Source of the DNA: Pedobacter gandavensis
Lineage (GTDB): Bacteria > Bacteroidota > Bacteroidia > Sphingobacteriales > Sphingobacteriaceae
Direction: 5' to 3'
DNA: 64,000 nt
Assembly: GCF_014172405.1 (NCBI RefSeq)
Contig: NZ_WNXC01000004.1
Coordinates: forward strand, 310,001 to 374,000
Part shown: piece after piece, positions 54,703 to 63,481 of the stretch
How the letters are laid out: every line of letters begins with the position of its first letter
How positions within the stretch are numbered: position 1 is the first letter of the stretch
Notes under the pieces: generated by a model
What the model saw: only the letters and a program-made list of their open reading frames with translations
The model's database searches: none
Told to the model about the DNA's origin: nothing
Position numbers and translations under genes: made by a program

Positions 54703-55557
54703 TTAGACAATTTCTAATTTAATCTTTTGGAGCAGGACATTGATATCCAGTTTGCTGTGGAGATCTTCACTGTCGGACAATTCGCCTTCCTCCAGTTCTT
54801 CTTCTTCAAAATCTTTCGGATCATATTTAAAGATCTTCCATTCTTTTTCGGAGTATTCCAATGCGGTCAGGTTTTCTACCCAATCTCCACTGTTTAAGTA
54901 TAATACTTCTCCTTCTTCGCTGGAAATGATCTTCATTTCCGGCTGATGAATATGTCCGCATACCACATATTGATAACCGTTTTGTATGGCCAGTTCGGCA
55001 GCTGTACTTTCGAAGCTATTGATGAATTTAACGGCATCTTTAAAGGCTGCTTTAATTTTTTTTGAGAAGCTCATTTTCTCCCTTCCAAAAAATTCCAGGA
55101 ACCAATTGGCGAAACTATTGATAAGAATCAGGGAATCGTAACCAACGGCGCCGAGTTTGGCCAACCATTTCGAATGTTGCATGGTGACATCGAAAATATC
55201 GCCATGGAAGAACCATGCTTTCTTACCGTCAAGCTCCAAAACAAGTTTATTCTGCAGGTGAAAAGCACCCAAGTGCATATCCGCAAACTTCCTTAACAGC
55301 TCATCATGGTTGCCAGTCAGGTAATAGACAGGAACGCCTTCCACCACAAATTTCATGAGCTTCCGCAGTACTTTCATGTGTGTTTCTGGCCAATAGCGTT
55401 TGCTAAATTGCCAGATATCAATGATATCGCCATTGAGGATAATCTGCTTTGGTTTGATACTTTTCAGGTATTTCAAGAGTTCTTTAGCGTGACAGCCATA
55501 CGTTCCAAGATGAACGTCGGAGATGACCACGATATCCACTGCTCTTTTAGACATCAT
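54703..55557 (-). CDS. Metallophosphoesterase, LpxH-like (UDP-2,3-diacylglucosamine diphosphatase family)
   Basis: About 284 residues. The five phosphoesterase motifs are visible: ISDVHLGTYG, LNGDIIDIWQF, LTGNHDELL, FFHGDIFD and CGHIHQPEM. The spacing and the DIWQ/KRYWPETH segments are like LpxH/UDP-2,3-diacylglucosamine hydrolases, placing it in lipid A synthesis or a related lipid-diphosphate cleavage. The acidic tail (DFEEEELEEGELSDSED) is unusual. GGAGG precedes the ATGATG start, which overlaps a 30-codon ORF. In-frame extension further upstream is not needed. Confidence 0.85.
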   Translation of the reverse strand: MMSKRAVDIVVISDVHLGTYGCHAKELLKYLKSIKPKQIILNGDIIDIWQFSKRYWPETHMKVLRKLMKFVVEGVPVYYLTGNHDELLRKFADMHLGAFHLQNKLVLELDGKKAWFFHGDIFDVTMQHSKWLAKLGAVGYDSLILINSFANWFLEFFGREKMSFSKKIKAAFKDAVKFINSFESTAAELAIQNGYQYVVCGHIHQPEMKIISSEEGEVLYLNSGDWVENLTALEYSEKEWKIFKYDPKDFEEEELEEGELSDSEDLHSKLDINVLLQKIKLEIV

Positions 55558-55639
55558 CTTCCTCCAACCAGAGATCGTAAGGACTGAAAAAGAAAGCAAT
55601 CCCAACGACTAAACAAATGATCAACAATAGTTCCTGCAT
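55547..55639 (-). CDS. Candidate 30-residue small membrane protein overlapping the phosphoesterase start
   Basis: An ATG at 55639 opens 30 codons: MQELLLIICLVVGIAFFF gives one hydrophobic segment (residues 4-18). SPYDLWLEEDDV, an acidic tail, then precedes TAA at 55547-55549. Its last codons overlap the ATGATG of the phosphoesterase gene, so translational coupling is possible. The phosphoesterase Shine-Dalgarno site lies inside it. No ribosome binding site is obvious for the small ORF itself, which is common in this phylum. No homologue is known to me. Confidence 0.4.
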   Translation of the reverse strand: MQELLLIICLVVGIAFFFSPYDLWLEEDDV

Positions 55640-55738
55640 AGGTTTAACAGTTTATGATACAAAAATGCAACACCAAGATGAAGAGACTGTTAAGAAATCA
55701 TTATCTATGATAATCTGCAAAAGAACAAGCATAAAAAA

Positions 55739-55766
55739 GGCCCGATGCTTTTCAACATCGGGCCTC
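55739..55766 (-). terminator. Terminator after the YfhO-family gene
   Basis: Ten-bp perfect stem AGGCCCGATG / CATCGGGCCT, 8-base loop, followed on the minus strand by a T run. It lies 19 bp past the stop at 55785. Confidence 0.85.
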
Positions 55767-55784
55767 ATATACATTTTAAAAGCG

Positions 55785-58265
55785 TTAAGCTGCTTTTTTC
55801 TTTTTATTTTCTGAGTAGAAAGCGAAACCTAAACCAGCAATTAGTAAGATTGACCCTACTAAAGAGATGTTCTCGCCCATATAGTAAGAAACCGGCTCAA
55901 ACTTAAATTCCACTTTATGATTTCCTGCCTCTAACTGTGCTGCACGTAATACGTAATCTGCTCTGAAATAAGGCTTTTTAACCCCATCTACATACATATT
56001 CCATCCTTTATCGTAGTAGATTTCGGAGAATACAGCGATGATATCTCTTGGCGCACTGTAAGAATAAACCAGGTGATCTGGATGATAGCTATCTAATTTA
56101 ATCGAGGCAGAAGGATCTGCACCCAAACGTTTAGTATCAATTAAAGGTTTGTATTTAATATCCACAATCGCCTCTTTCTTAGGATCGAAGCTACTGATGG
56201 CTTTCATCTCTTCGTCAGCATTTTGTGCATATTGCACATTCTGAACGATCCAGGCATTACCCGCAGCCGTTGGGTTGCGTTGCATTTTATACGAACCATT
56301 TTTCGGATCTTGTGTGATGATATATTTTGTATTCAACATATCCAACACATCCTGATTTACGCTCTTTGTCAGCTGATTATCAATCAACTCCTGATAACGT
56401 TTCAATTTAGCAGCGTGATAACCTCCAATTGTTTTATGGAACTGTGAAGCACTCGCATCAGAGAAAGTAGAAATGGTCAAATCAAGTACCCTAAAGTTAG
56501 GGTCTTTATCTGCCATGATAAATGTATCTACATCACGAGGTTGAAAATGGTTAGTTAAATCGCTTTTACTTGCGAAATTGTTATTGTTTAAATAACGACG
56601 ATCTACCTGCCAAAGGTCAGTCAAGATTACTAAACCTAAGATAATTATCGTCGTTTGTGCGTTCAGCTTTTTATTGATGAAAGCCCACACCAGTGCATAA
56701 CCGATCAGGATCAATATTAACGAGCGTAAAGCATCGGCCCGTGCGATATCTGCACGATCCTGAATTAAAGCATTGGTGATGCTTTCTGCTACGCCACGGT
56801 TATTCTCCAACATTTGAGTCAATGCCTGTAGCATTTGAGGATGCGAAGAAGAAGTGAAGCTAAAGAAAGCGGTAGGCATAATCGCAACTAGCAATGCAAA
56901 ACCGCCGGTAATTGCAGCGGCAATGGTTAGCTTTTTAGTCAATGTTTTTTGGTCGTAACTTCCTTCTTGAGCTTCTTTAATCGCAAGAACAGCCAATATT
57001 GGCACCAACAATCCAACCAGGGCAAGAATAGATTCTACTGCTCTAAATTTGTTGTACATCGGGAAGTATTCGAAGAATAGATCGGACACGAACGGTGCAT
57101 TCTTACCGAAAGATAGTAGCATGAAGAGCACTGTAGTACCCACGATCCACCATTTCAGTCTGCTTTTAACGATTAATAAACCGAATACAAAAAGGAAACA
57201 TACGATAGCACCGAAGTAATAAGGACCTGAAGTACCAGGTTTTTCGCCCCAATATTGTTGCAGACCAATTTGTCCTGCCAATTGTTGGATTGCCTGAGTA
57301 GGGTCTCCACCGGTAATTCCTTGTAATGCTTTATAAGTATGACTTTCCGGTTTCACCATCTGGTCAATGCTTGTTGCACCACCATAAAGGTTAGGAATCA
57401 GGAAGGTGAAACTTTCTCCTACTCCTTGGCTCCATCCGTAAGCATATTCTTTTGATAAGCCATTCTTTTCTTCAGATTTATCTGTGGTGATGTTAGATTT
57501 TCCACGGTTAGACTCTAATCCGTATTCATAAGTCGTCCATAGTTTACCTGCATTTACCATGAGTGAAACCACTAAGGCGATGCCTAAGAACGTCATTGAC
57601 TTACCGAACGCCGCTAATTTCTTCTCTTTAACGGCATGATAAATTTCGATACCGATGAAAATCAATAATGCGATCATCAGATAATAAGTCATCTGGATAT
57701 GGTTGGCTCTGATTTCCAGCGCCATGAATAGAGCGGTTAAGCTTCCTCCCAACCAATATCGTCCTCTTAATGTGAGGATTACACCTGCAATAATTGGCGC
57801 AATAAAAGCAATGGCTAAAGCCTTATTGCTATGTCCGGCGGCGATAATAATAAAATTATAGGAGGTAAAGGCGAAAGCAATAGCGCCTACAGCGGCTAGC
57901 CATGGGTTTACCCGAAGTACACAAAATAGTAGATATGCACCAACCAGGTACAATAAAACTGCGTCTACAGGATCAGGGAAAACGGCTTTAATTGTCGAGA
58001 TCACATATGTTCCTACATTCATTGGGTGTTGCACCCAAATCTGATAGGCAGGCATACCGCCAAACATTTGATTCGTCCAAAGAGGGCCTTTGCCATCTTT
58101 AGCCTTATAATCCATAATTTCTTTAGCAGTAGCTTTTGCCTGGATGACGTCACTTTGTGCAGGGGCTTTTCCTTGCATTACAGGACTGAAATAGACAAAA
58201 CAGATGATCACAAAAAATCCAATGATGGCCAGGTGGATGCCATTCGCTTTTAACCAATTATTCAT
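55785..58265 (-). CDS. YfhO-family membrane protein
   Basis: 826 residues. About 12-13 membrane helices in the N-terminal two thirds (IHLAIIGFFVIICFVYFSPV, AVLLYLVGAYLLFCVLRV, LILIGYALVWAFINK), then a soluble domain and a last helix near the C-terminus (ISLVGSILLIAGLGFAFYS). GMPAYQIWVQHPMN, TSYNFIIIAAGHSNKALAIA and EIYYDKGWNMYVDGVKKPYF match the YfhO family. It is thought to be a GT-C-like enzyme or channel acting on lipid-linked sugars. A perfect -7-like TATTTTTG lies at 58295-58302 (minus), about 30 bp upstream. Confidence 0.88.
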   Translation of the reverse strand: MNNWLKANGIHLAIIGFFVIICFVYFSPVMQGKAPAQSDVIQAKATAKEIMDYKAKDGKGPLWTNQMFGGMPAYQIWVQHPMNVGTYVISTIKAVFPDPVDAVLLYLVGAYLLFCVLRVNPWLAAVGAIAFAFTSYNFIIIAAGHSNKALAIAFIAPIIAGVILTLRGRYWLGGSLTALFMALEIRANHIQMTYYLMIALLIFIGIEIYHAVKEKKLAAFGKSMTFLGIALVVSLMVNAGKLWTTYEYGLESNRGKSNITTDKSEEKNGLSKEYAYGWSQGVGESFTFLIPNLYGGATSIDQMVKPESHTYKALQGITGGDPTQAIQQLAGQIGLQQYWGEKPGTSGPYYFGAIVCFLFVFGLLIVKSRLKWWIVGTTVLFMLLSFGKNAPFVSDLFFEYFPMYNKFRAVESILALVGLLVPILAVLAIKEAQEGSYDQKTLTKKLTIAAAITGGFALLVAIMPTAFFSFTSSSHPQMLQALTQMLENNRGVAESITNALIQDRADIARADALRSLILILIGYALVWAFINKKLNAQTTIIILGLVILTDLWQVDRRYLNNNNFASKSDLTNHFQPRDVDTFIMADKDPNFRVLDLTISTFSDASASQFHKTIGGYHAAKLKRYQELIDNQLTKSVNQDVLDMLNTKYIITQDPKNGSYKMQRNPTAAGNAWIVQNVQYAQNADEEMKAISSFDPKKEAIVDIKYKPLIDTKRLGADPSASIKLDSYHPDHLVYSYSAPRDIIAVFSEIYYDKGWNMYVDGVKKPYFRADYVLRAAQLEAGNHKVEFKFEPVSYYMGENISLVGSILLIAGLGFAFYSENKKKKAA

Positions 58266-58352
58266 TAAGGTTTGTTTAAGATTTAAACTAACCCCAAAAA
58301 TATAAAATTGATACAGATTAGGAAGGAAATTTATGGATTAGAATAAAATACT

Positions 58353-58622
58353 TTATTTCACCTCTTCGTAATCTACGAAATCACCCAGTTTATCTGTTTT
58401 ACCACCTTTTGTTTGAGGCGGCATATAATCGATAGTAATCGCGCCCTCAGGCTTGCTGTCTTGCTGTCTGGCCTGGCCTTGAGCTTGTCTGGCTTGGTTT
58501 TCAGCTTGACGCTGTACCTTGCTAAACATACTTTTCAATACCATAGGGAATATCAGGCGCAAGATTAAGCGCAGGAGATATAGTACTAAAAAAGTGACTA
58601 CAATAAATTTTAAAAATGCCAT
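58353..58622 (-). CDS. DUF4834 family small membrane protein
   Basis: 89 residues. One N-terminal membrane helix (FLKFIVVTFLVLYLLRLILR) is followed by a Gln/Ala/Arg-rich helical stretch (QRQAENQARQAQGQARQQ). The conserved end includes IDYMPPQ and GDFVDYEEVK, typical of DUF4834. Function unknown. It stands between ywbE/uvrB and the YfhO-family gene with ~90-bp gaps. Confidence 0.75.
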   Translation of the reverse strand: MAFLKFIVVTFLVLYLLRLILRLIFPMVLKSMFSKVQRQAENQARQAQGQARQQDSKPEGAITIDYMPPQTKGGKTDKLGDFVDYEEVK

Positions 58623-58715
58623 TGTGTTAAATTAATATTTACAAATATAGACGGAATTAGAATTTCATTATTACAAAATTCCGTAGATTATTGCTTTTTC
58701 ATTACAATAAGCGGC

Positions 58716-58913
58716 TTAATCTTCTACAATTTCGGCCACACGACCTACCTGACCATCTTCCAAACGCACCTTTATTCCTCTGGAATGGAAAGCGGATGAA
58801 GTGAGCAGATTGGCTACAATCCCTCTGGTTAATTTTCCTGTTCTTTGGTCCTTTTTAAGGATAATTTCTACTTCCAATCCTGGATATATGTCTTTTCTAT
58901 TTTTTCCGTCCAT
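58716..58913 (-). CDS. ywbE: YwbE family protein
   Basis: 65 residues. DIYPGLEVEIILKKDQRTGK and LTRGIVANLLTSSAFHSRGI, followed by KVRLEDGQVGRV, match YwbE (DUF2196), a small conserved protein of unknown role with an SH3-like/KOW-like pattern. It starts 2 bp after the uvrB stop and so is probably co-transcribed. Confidence 0.9.
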   Translation of the reverse strand: MDGKNRKDIYPGLEVEIILKKDQRTGKLTRGIVANLLTSSAFHSRGIKVRLEDGQVGRVAEIVED

Positions 58914-58915
58914 TG

Positions 58916-60976
58916 TTATTTCAATTGATCAGCTGTTGCTGATTTACTAAATCTTTCTTCAAATACTTTTTCCATGGCAAACATCTCATCACGCAATCGT
59001 GCAGCCATCAGGAAGTCCATTTCTTTGGCTGCTTTGGCCATATCTTTACGTGTTTTATCAATAGATTTCTGCATTTCCGCTTTGGTCATAAACTGAACAA
59101 TTGGATCTGCGGCCATACTTACTTCATCCACTTCGACATATGCTTTTGCTCTTGTAGCGTTTCCAGAGAAGTCCAATACAGAGGTTTGCTCCAGGATCGC
59201 TTCTCTGCTTTTTCCTACTGTTTTAGGGGTGATGCCATGTTCCAAGTTATAGGCAATTTGACGTTCGCGACGTCTATTGGTCTCACTGATCGTTCTTTCC
59301 ATAGAGTCCGTAATTCGATCGGCATACATGATCACTCTCCCCCTATCATTACGTGCAGCCCTTCCGATGGTTTGGATTAGGGCCCGATCGGAACGCAGGA
59401 AACCTTCCTTATCGGCATCCAAAATCGCAACTAAGGAAACTTCGGGTAAATCCAACCCTTCCCTTAGTAAGTTGATTCCAATCAACACATCAAATTCACC
59501 GAGTCGAAGTCCGCGAAGGATTTCTACCCTTTCCAAAGTTTTGACTTCAGAGTGGATGTAACGGCATTTGATGTTTAGGCGGTCCATATATTTGGTAAGC
59601 TCTTCCGCCATTCTTTTGGTCAGGGTAGTTACCAGAATACGGTCTCCCATTTTTATGGTTTTATCAATCTCATCGAGTAAATCATCGACTTGATTAACGG
59701 CAGGTTTAACTTGAATCAGTGGATCCAATAGTCCCGTAGGACGAATAACCTGTTCAATCACTACCCCATCAGTTTTCTGCAGTTCATAATCTGCGGGGGT
59801 AGCACTTACATATATAGTTTGGGGCGCAAGGTTTTCAAATTCATCAAAATTTAGCGGCCTGTTATCCAATGCGGATGGCAAACGGAAGCCATATTCTACC
59901 AGTGACATCTTACGCGACCTATCACCACCATACATGGCACGGATTTGCGGAACGGTGACATGGCTTTCATCAATCACCATCAGGTAATCATCTGCAAAAT
60001 AATCCAGCAAACAGAAGGGCCTCATTCCTGGAGAACGTCCATCAAAGAATCTCGAATAGTTCTCAATTCCTGAACAGTAGCCGAGTTCTTTCATCATTTC
60101 TATGTCGAAAGTAACTCTTTCCTCGAGTCTTTTTGCTTCCAGCATGTGCCCATCAGAAATCAATTGTGTTTTACGGATTTCCAATTCTTCCTGAATTCCC
60201 CAAATGGAGGATGTAAAACGATCTTTTGGCGTTACGAAAAGATTGGCAGGATAAACGGCCATATCTTCCATTTTATCCAATGTTTTTCCAGTTACCGGAT
60301 CAATCAAGCTCAGCTCTTCAATATCATCACCAAAAAAAGAAACGCGGTAAGCTTCATCCAGGTAAGCTGGGAAGATGTCTACGGTATCTCCTTTTACCCG
60401 GAATGTTCCCCGCTTAAATTCGGTAGTCGTTCTGGCGTATAAGATTTCCACCAGACTGTGTAAAAAACTGTTTCTGGAGATTTTGGTTCCCACTGAAAAA
60501 CGGAATACTGATCTCGAAAAATCTTCTGGATTTCCCATACCGTAAATGCAAGAAATGGAGGAAACTACGATCACATCTCTACGACCCGACATTAAGGCGG
60601 AGGTAGTTCGTAATCTGAGTTTTTCTATTTCTTCATTTATACTCAGGTCTTTTTCTATATAGGTATTTGTACTGGGCATAAATGCCTCAGGCTGATAATA
60701 ATCGTAATAGGAAACAAAGTAATTTACGGCATTTTCAGGAAAAAACTGTTTAAACTCCCCGTAAAGTTGCGCAGCCAGTGTCTTATTGTGACTTAAAATT
60801 AACGTTGGCTTTTGAGTTTGTTCGATCACATTCGCAATAGTAAAAGTTTTACCTGATCCTGTTACGCCCAAAAGGGTCTGATAATTCTCTTCGCTATTTA
60901 CGCCATCAACCAGTTGCTTAATCGCATTGGGTTGATCTCCGGTTGGTTTATAGTCTGATACAAGCTGAAACTTCAT
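58916..60976 (-). CDS. uvrB: Excinuclease ABC subunit B
   Basis: 686 residues, full length. DNA-damage verification helicase of nucleotide excision repair. Walker A is GVTGSGKT (37-44). The beta-hairpin region is NYFVSYYDYYQPEAFMPSTN, the DEAH-like box is VIDESHVTVPQ, and helicase motifs are ATPADYE and YIHSEVKTLER with TIGRAARNDRGRVIMYAD. The C-terminal UVR domain (SIDKTRKDMAKAAKEMDFL) binds UvrC. It is the first gene of the long minus-strand block and divergent from the gene at 61320. Confidence 0.98.
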   Translation of the reverse strand: MKFQLVSDYKPTGDQPNAIKQLVDGVNSEENYQTLLGVTGSGKTFTIANVIEQTQKPTLILSHNKTLAAQLYGEFKQFFPENAVNYFVSYYDYYQPEAFMPSTNTYIEKDLSINEEIEKLRLRTTSALMSGRRDVIVVSSISCIYGMGNPEDFSRSVFRFSVGTKISRNSFLHSLVEILYARTTTEFKRGTFRVKGDTVDIFPAYLDEAYRVSFFGDDIEELSLIDPVTGKTLDKMEDMAVYPANLFVTPKDRFTSSIWGIQEELEIRKTQLISDGHMLEAKRLEERVTFDIEMMKELGYCSGIENYSRFFDGRSPGMRPFCLLDYFADDYLMVIDESHVTVPQIRAMYGGDRSRKMSLVEYGFRLPSALDNRPLNFDEFENLAPQTIYVSATPADYELQKTDGVVIEQVIRPTGLLDPLIQVKPAVNQVDDLLDEIDKTIKMGDRILVTTLTKRMAEELTKYMDRLNIKCRYIHSEVKTLERVEILRGLRLGEFDVLIGINLLREGLDLPEVSLVAILDADKEGFLRSDRALIQTIGRAARNDRGRVIMYADRITDSMERTISETNRRRERQIAYNLEHGITPKTVGKSREAILEQTSVLDFSGNATRAKAYVEVDEVSMAADPIVQFMTKAEMQKSIDKTRKDMAKAAKEMDFLMAARLRDEMFAMEKVFEERFSKSATADQLK

Positions 60977-61319
60977 GTGTAGATTTTCTATTTATCAGTG
61001 ATATTGAGTTCGAAAGATGTAAAGATAAGGAATTATTTGCGGAGGAGGAGGACGCGAAAACCCTTTACTCCATGCTGACACTCCTCTTTTTAAACAGCAA
61101 TCATACTCTCTATTAAGGAGAAGTTTAAGCTTCGATCAAGGTAGGAAATCGATCAAAAACAAATACTTAAAACATTAACATACAATAATATAACCAGATA
61201 AAACAATTTGGAATTTCAAGTGTCTAATTAACATTTAAATTGTGTCTGTTCCTTTCCCCTCTTCCACGCGACCACAAGGAAAGGTGCCATTGTTTTGTTA
61301 TTTTTAAAAATCAAACACT
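60977..61319. other. Divergent intergenic region, nothing firm recognised
   Basis: 343 bp between uvrB and the DUF7033-like gene; it must hold both promoters. An inverted repeat CCTTTCC (61251-61257) / GGAAAGG (61278-61284) lies upstream of 61320. No LexA-type palindrome or clear TAnnTTTG box was recognised. Confidence 0.3.
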
Positions 61320-62375
61320 ATGAGGCTTCTGGTTTATGCTCCATTAATCACCCCACGTATCAAATACATTTTCAACTTCATGTTTAAAGATATTTTAGGC
61401 CTGGAATTAGAATACCCTAGAAACCTGAAGGAATTCCTCAACACCGATGCTCCAAAACTTTGTTATGCAAAGAATCCAGTTCAAAACATCTTGTTTTTTA
61501 GGAGTGCGGGATTGCTCAGCGATCACTCCATTAAGCCTCAGAAGATCAAAACCACAACTTTTGGATCGCAGAGCGTACCATTTGCCATCGAGGGTAGCAC
61601 TTTACCATTTGATCCCTTCGCTGCTTCTTTTTATTTTCTAAGCAGATATGAAGAGTACCTCCCTTTTGACGATCGGAAAGGACCAGGATTTCGGGCAAGC
61701 TTAAGTTTGCAGCATAAACTTGGATTATTGGAAACTCCTGTAATTGACGAATGGGCAATCATTTTAAAAAACATCTTACATCTTCACTTTCCAAACCTTA
61801 AATTTCAGAAAAGAGATTTCAGTTTTAAGGTCGCATATTCATTAGACACAGCGGCCCAGTCAAATCTTGTTCCTGGCGTACATCAAATTAAACAGGCAAT
61901 TGGTTATATGAATCAAATGGTAAAAGACCGGTTTGGCAGAAAAAGAAAAGAGGAGCAGCTTAAAAACATTCGTCAATTGATTGCGGAAATGCAAAAAACA
62001 GGCCATGCAACAAAGCCTGAGTTTCTACTGCCAAATACCCAGCAACGGACCAATTGGGAAGAAACATTAACGCTTCCGAAAAGCTATGTAAAGCTTTCCA
62101 CAAAAAATATCAACCGCGACTATAGCATGTATTATTCAGATACCCCGGGATTTAGGGCAGGCACTTGCAGTCCTTTTTTCTGGTATGACTTGCAAATGGA
62201 GAAGCAGTCTCAATTGAAAATATTTCCATTTGCGGTTAGCTATGCAGGAATTGCTACAGGAAAGAAAACTAATAAAGACCCCTTGTTGTTACTTAATGAG
62301 TTAATGGATCATGTGAAACTAGTTAATGGCAGTTTTTATAGCCTTTGGCAGCATAAAACAATGTCCATTGCCTAA
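61320..62375 (+). CDS. DUF7033 / polysaccharide-deacetylase-like protein, shortened and probably inactive
   Basis: 351 residues. The N-terminal part (LLVYAPLITPRIKYIFNFMF, LPFDPFAASFYFLSRYEEYL) is the DUF7033 domain usually fused to a NodB-like deacetylase. The end (RDYSMYYSDTPGFRAGTCSP, FFWYDL, LKIFPFAVSYA) matches the C-terminal part of those proteins. The middle, where TxDID and the His ligands should lie, is only ~100 residues and reads VAYSLDTAAQS, so the metal-binding catalytic core seems lost. Cytosolic, no signal peptide. It lies 24 bp before upp. Possibly a decayed or regulatory paralogue; the sequence shows no frameshift. Confidence 0.7.
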   Translation: MRLLVYAPLITPRIKYIFNFMFKDILGLELEYPRNLKEFLNTDAPKLCYAKNPVQNILFFRSAGLLSDHSIKPQKIKTTTFGSQSVPFAIEGSTLPFDPFAASFYFLSRYEEYLPFDDRKGPGFRASLSLQHKLGLLETPVIDEWAIILKNILHLHFPNLKFQKRDFSFKVAYSLDTAAQSNLVPGVHQIKQAIGYMNQMVKDRFGRKRKEEQLKNIRQLIAEMQKTGHATKPEFLLPNTQQRTNWEETLTLPKSYVKLSTKNINRDYSMYYSDTPGFRAGTCSPFFWYDLQMEKQSQLKIFPFAVSYAGIATGKKTNKDPLLLLNELMDHVKLVNGSFYSLWQHKTMSIA

Positions 62376-62399
62376 TTCCGTCTTATACTTACACTTTTT

Positions 62400-63056
62400 A
62401 TGCTTAGCCCGATGATTTTCAACCTAGACACCACCAACTCTATTGCCAATGTTTTCCTTGCTGAACTTCGTGATGAAAACATTCAGAAAGACACCATGCG
62501 ATTCCGTAAAAACATGGAGCGAATAGGTGAGTTTTTCGCCTACGAAATCAGTAAAACGCTGGAGTATGATAGAAAAGAAACACAGACACCATTGGGCGTG
62601 GCAAAAACTGCGCATCTTAAGGAACAGCCTGTATTGGCGACTATACTAAGGGCGGGAATTCCATTACATCAGGGTTTATTGAACATCTTTGATCAGGCGG
62701 AGTCGGCTTTTATCACTGCCTACAGAAAGGTACATAAGAATGGGAATTTTGTCGTGCAGATGGAGAATATATATTCGCCCGACTTGAACGATAAAATTGT
62801 GATCATAGCCGATCCAATGTTGGCTACTGGTTTGAGTATGGTTCTTTGCTGCAAAGAACTGTTAAATCGATACCGCATTAAAGAGCTCCACATTGTTTGT
62901 GCAATTGCCAGCACAGAAGGCATTAACCATGTGAAAGCCAATCTACCTAAGGCAAAACTGTGGTTTGGTGCAATTGATGAAGAAATGACCAGTAAATCTT
63001 ATATTGTACCTGGATTAGGTGATGCAGGAGACCTCGCTTATGGCGTCAAACAGTAA
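62400..63056 (+). CDS. upp: Uracil phosphoribosyltransferase
   Basis: 218 residues. Converts uracil and PRPP to UMP (pyrimidine salvage). ATILRAGIPLHQGLLNIFDQ, VIIADPMLATGLSM (PRPP loop), HIVCAIASTEGINHVK and YIVPGLGDAGDLAYGV (uracil binding) are all present. The start could also be the ATG four codons on (62412). It is followed after 3 bp by a DUF1648 gene, so likely one transcript. Confidence 0.95.
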   Translation: MLSPMIFNLDTTNSIANVFLAELRDENIQKDTMRFRKNMERIGEFFAYEISKTLEYDRKETQTPLGVAKTAHLKEQPVLATILRAGIPLHQGLLNIFDQAESAFITAYRKVHKNGNFVVQMENIYSPDLNDKIVIIADPMLATGLSMVLCCKELLNRYRIKELHIVCAIASTEGINHVKANLPKAKLWFGAIDEEMTSKSYIVPGLGDAGDLAYGVKQ

Positions 63057-63059
63057 ACC

Positions 63060-63458
63060 ATGACTACCACAAAAAGACCCGTTATTAAACTTGAGCTATC
63101 CTTATTCGATAAAATCATTGAAGGAATCGGCTTTTTACTGCTAACGGCTCTGTGGTTATGCGTATATGTACAGTATGCGGGATTGCCAAAATACATCCCT
63201 ATTCACTTTAATTTTTCTGGGGCGGCGAATAGTTTTGGTCACAGATCCGATATTTATAGCCTCCCAATGGTGGCTACTGCACTTTATATTTTGTTAACCG
63301 TGGTCAATAATTTTCCTCAATATTTCAATTATTTAACCCCAATTACTCCAGAAAATGCTCATAGACAGTATCTACTGGCCACCAGATTACTTCGGTACTT
63401 AAAAGTTCTGGTTGTTGTTATCTTTGCCACACTCATCAGCATTACTATTCATTATTGA
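63060..63458 (+). CDS. DUF1648 domain membrane protein
   Basis: 132 residues with three hydrophobic segments (GFLLLTALWLCVYVQYAG, LPMVATALYILLTVVNN, YLKVLVVVIFATLISITI). LPKYIPIHFNFSGAANSFGH is the DUF1648 signature (P.HFN..G). Function unknown; related SdpI-type proteins act in immunity or signalling, but no such link is shown here. The stop overlaps a possible upstream start of the HAD gene (TGATG). Confidence 0.85.
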   Translation: MTTTKRPVIKLELSLFDKIIEGIGFLLLTALWLCVYVQYAGLPKYIPIHFNFSGAANSFGHRSDIYSLPMVATALYILLTVVNNFPQYFNYLTPITPENAHRQYLLATRLLRYLKVLVVVIFATLISITIHY

Positions 63459-63481
63459 TGATCAGCAAAAAAAGCAACACT

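Noticed and set aside
61320..62375. Pseudogene call for the DUF7033-like gene
   Set aside because: The frame is intact and the missing core looks like a clean in-frame loss, so it is kept as a CDS with a note.
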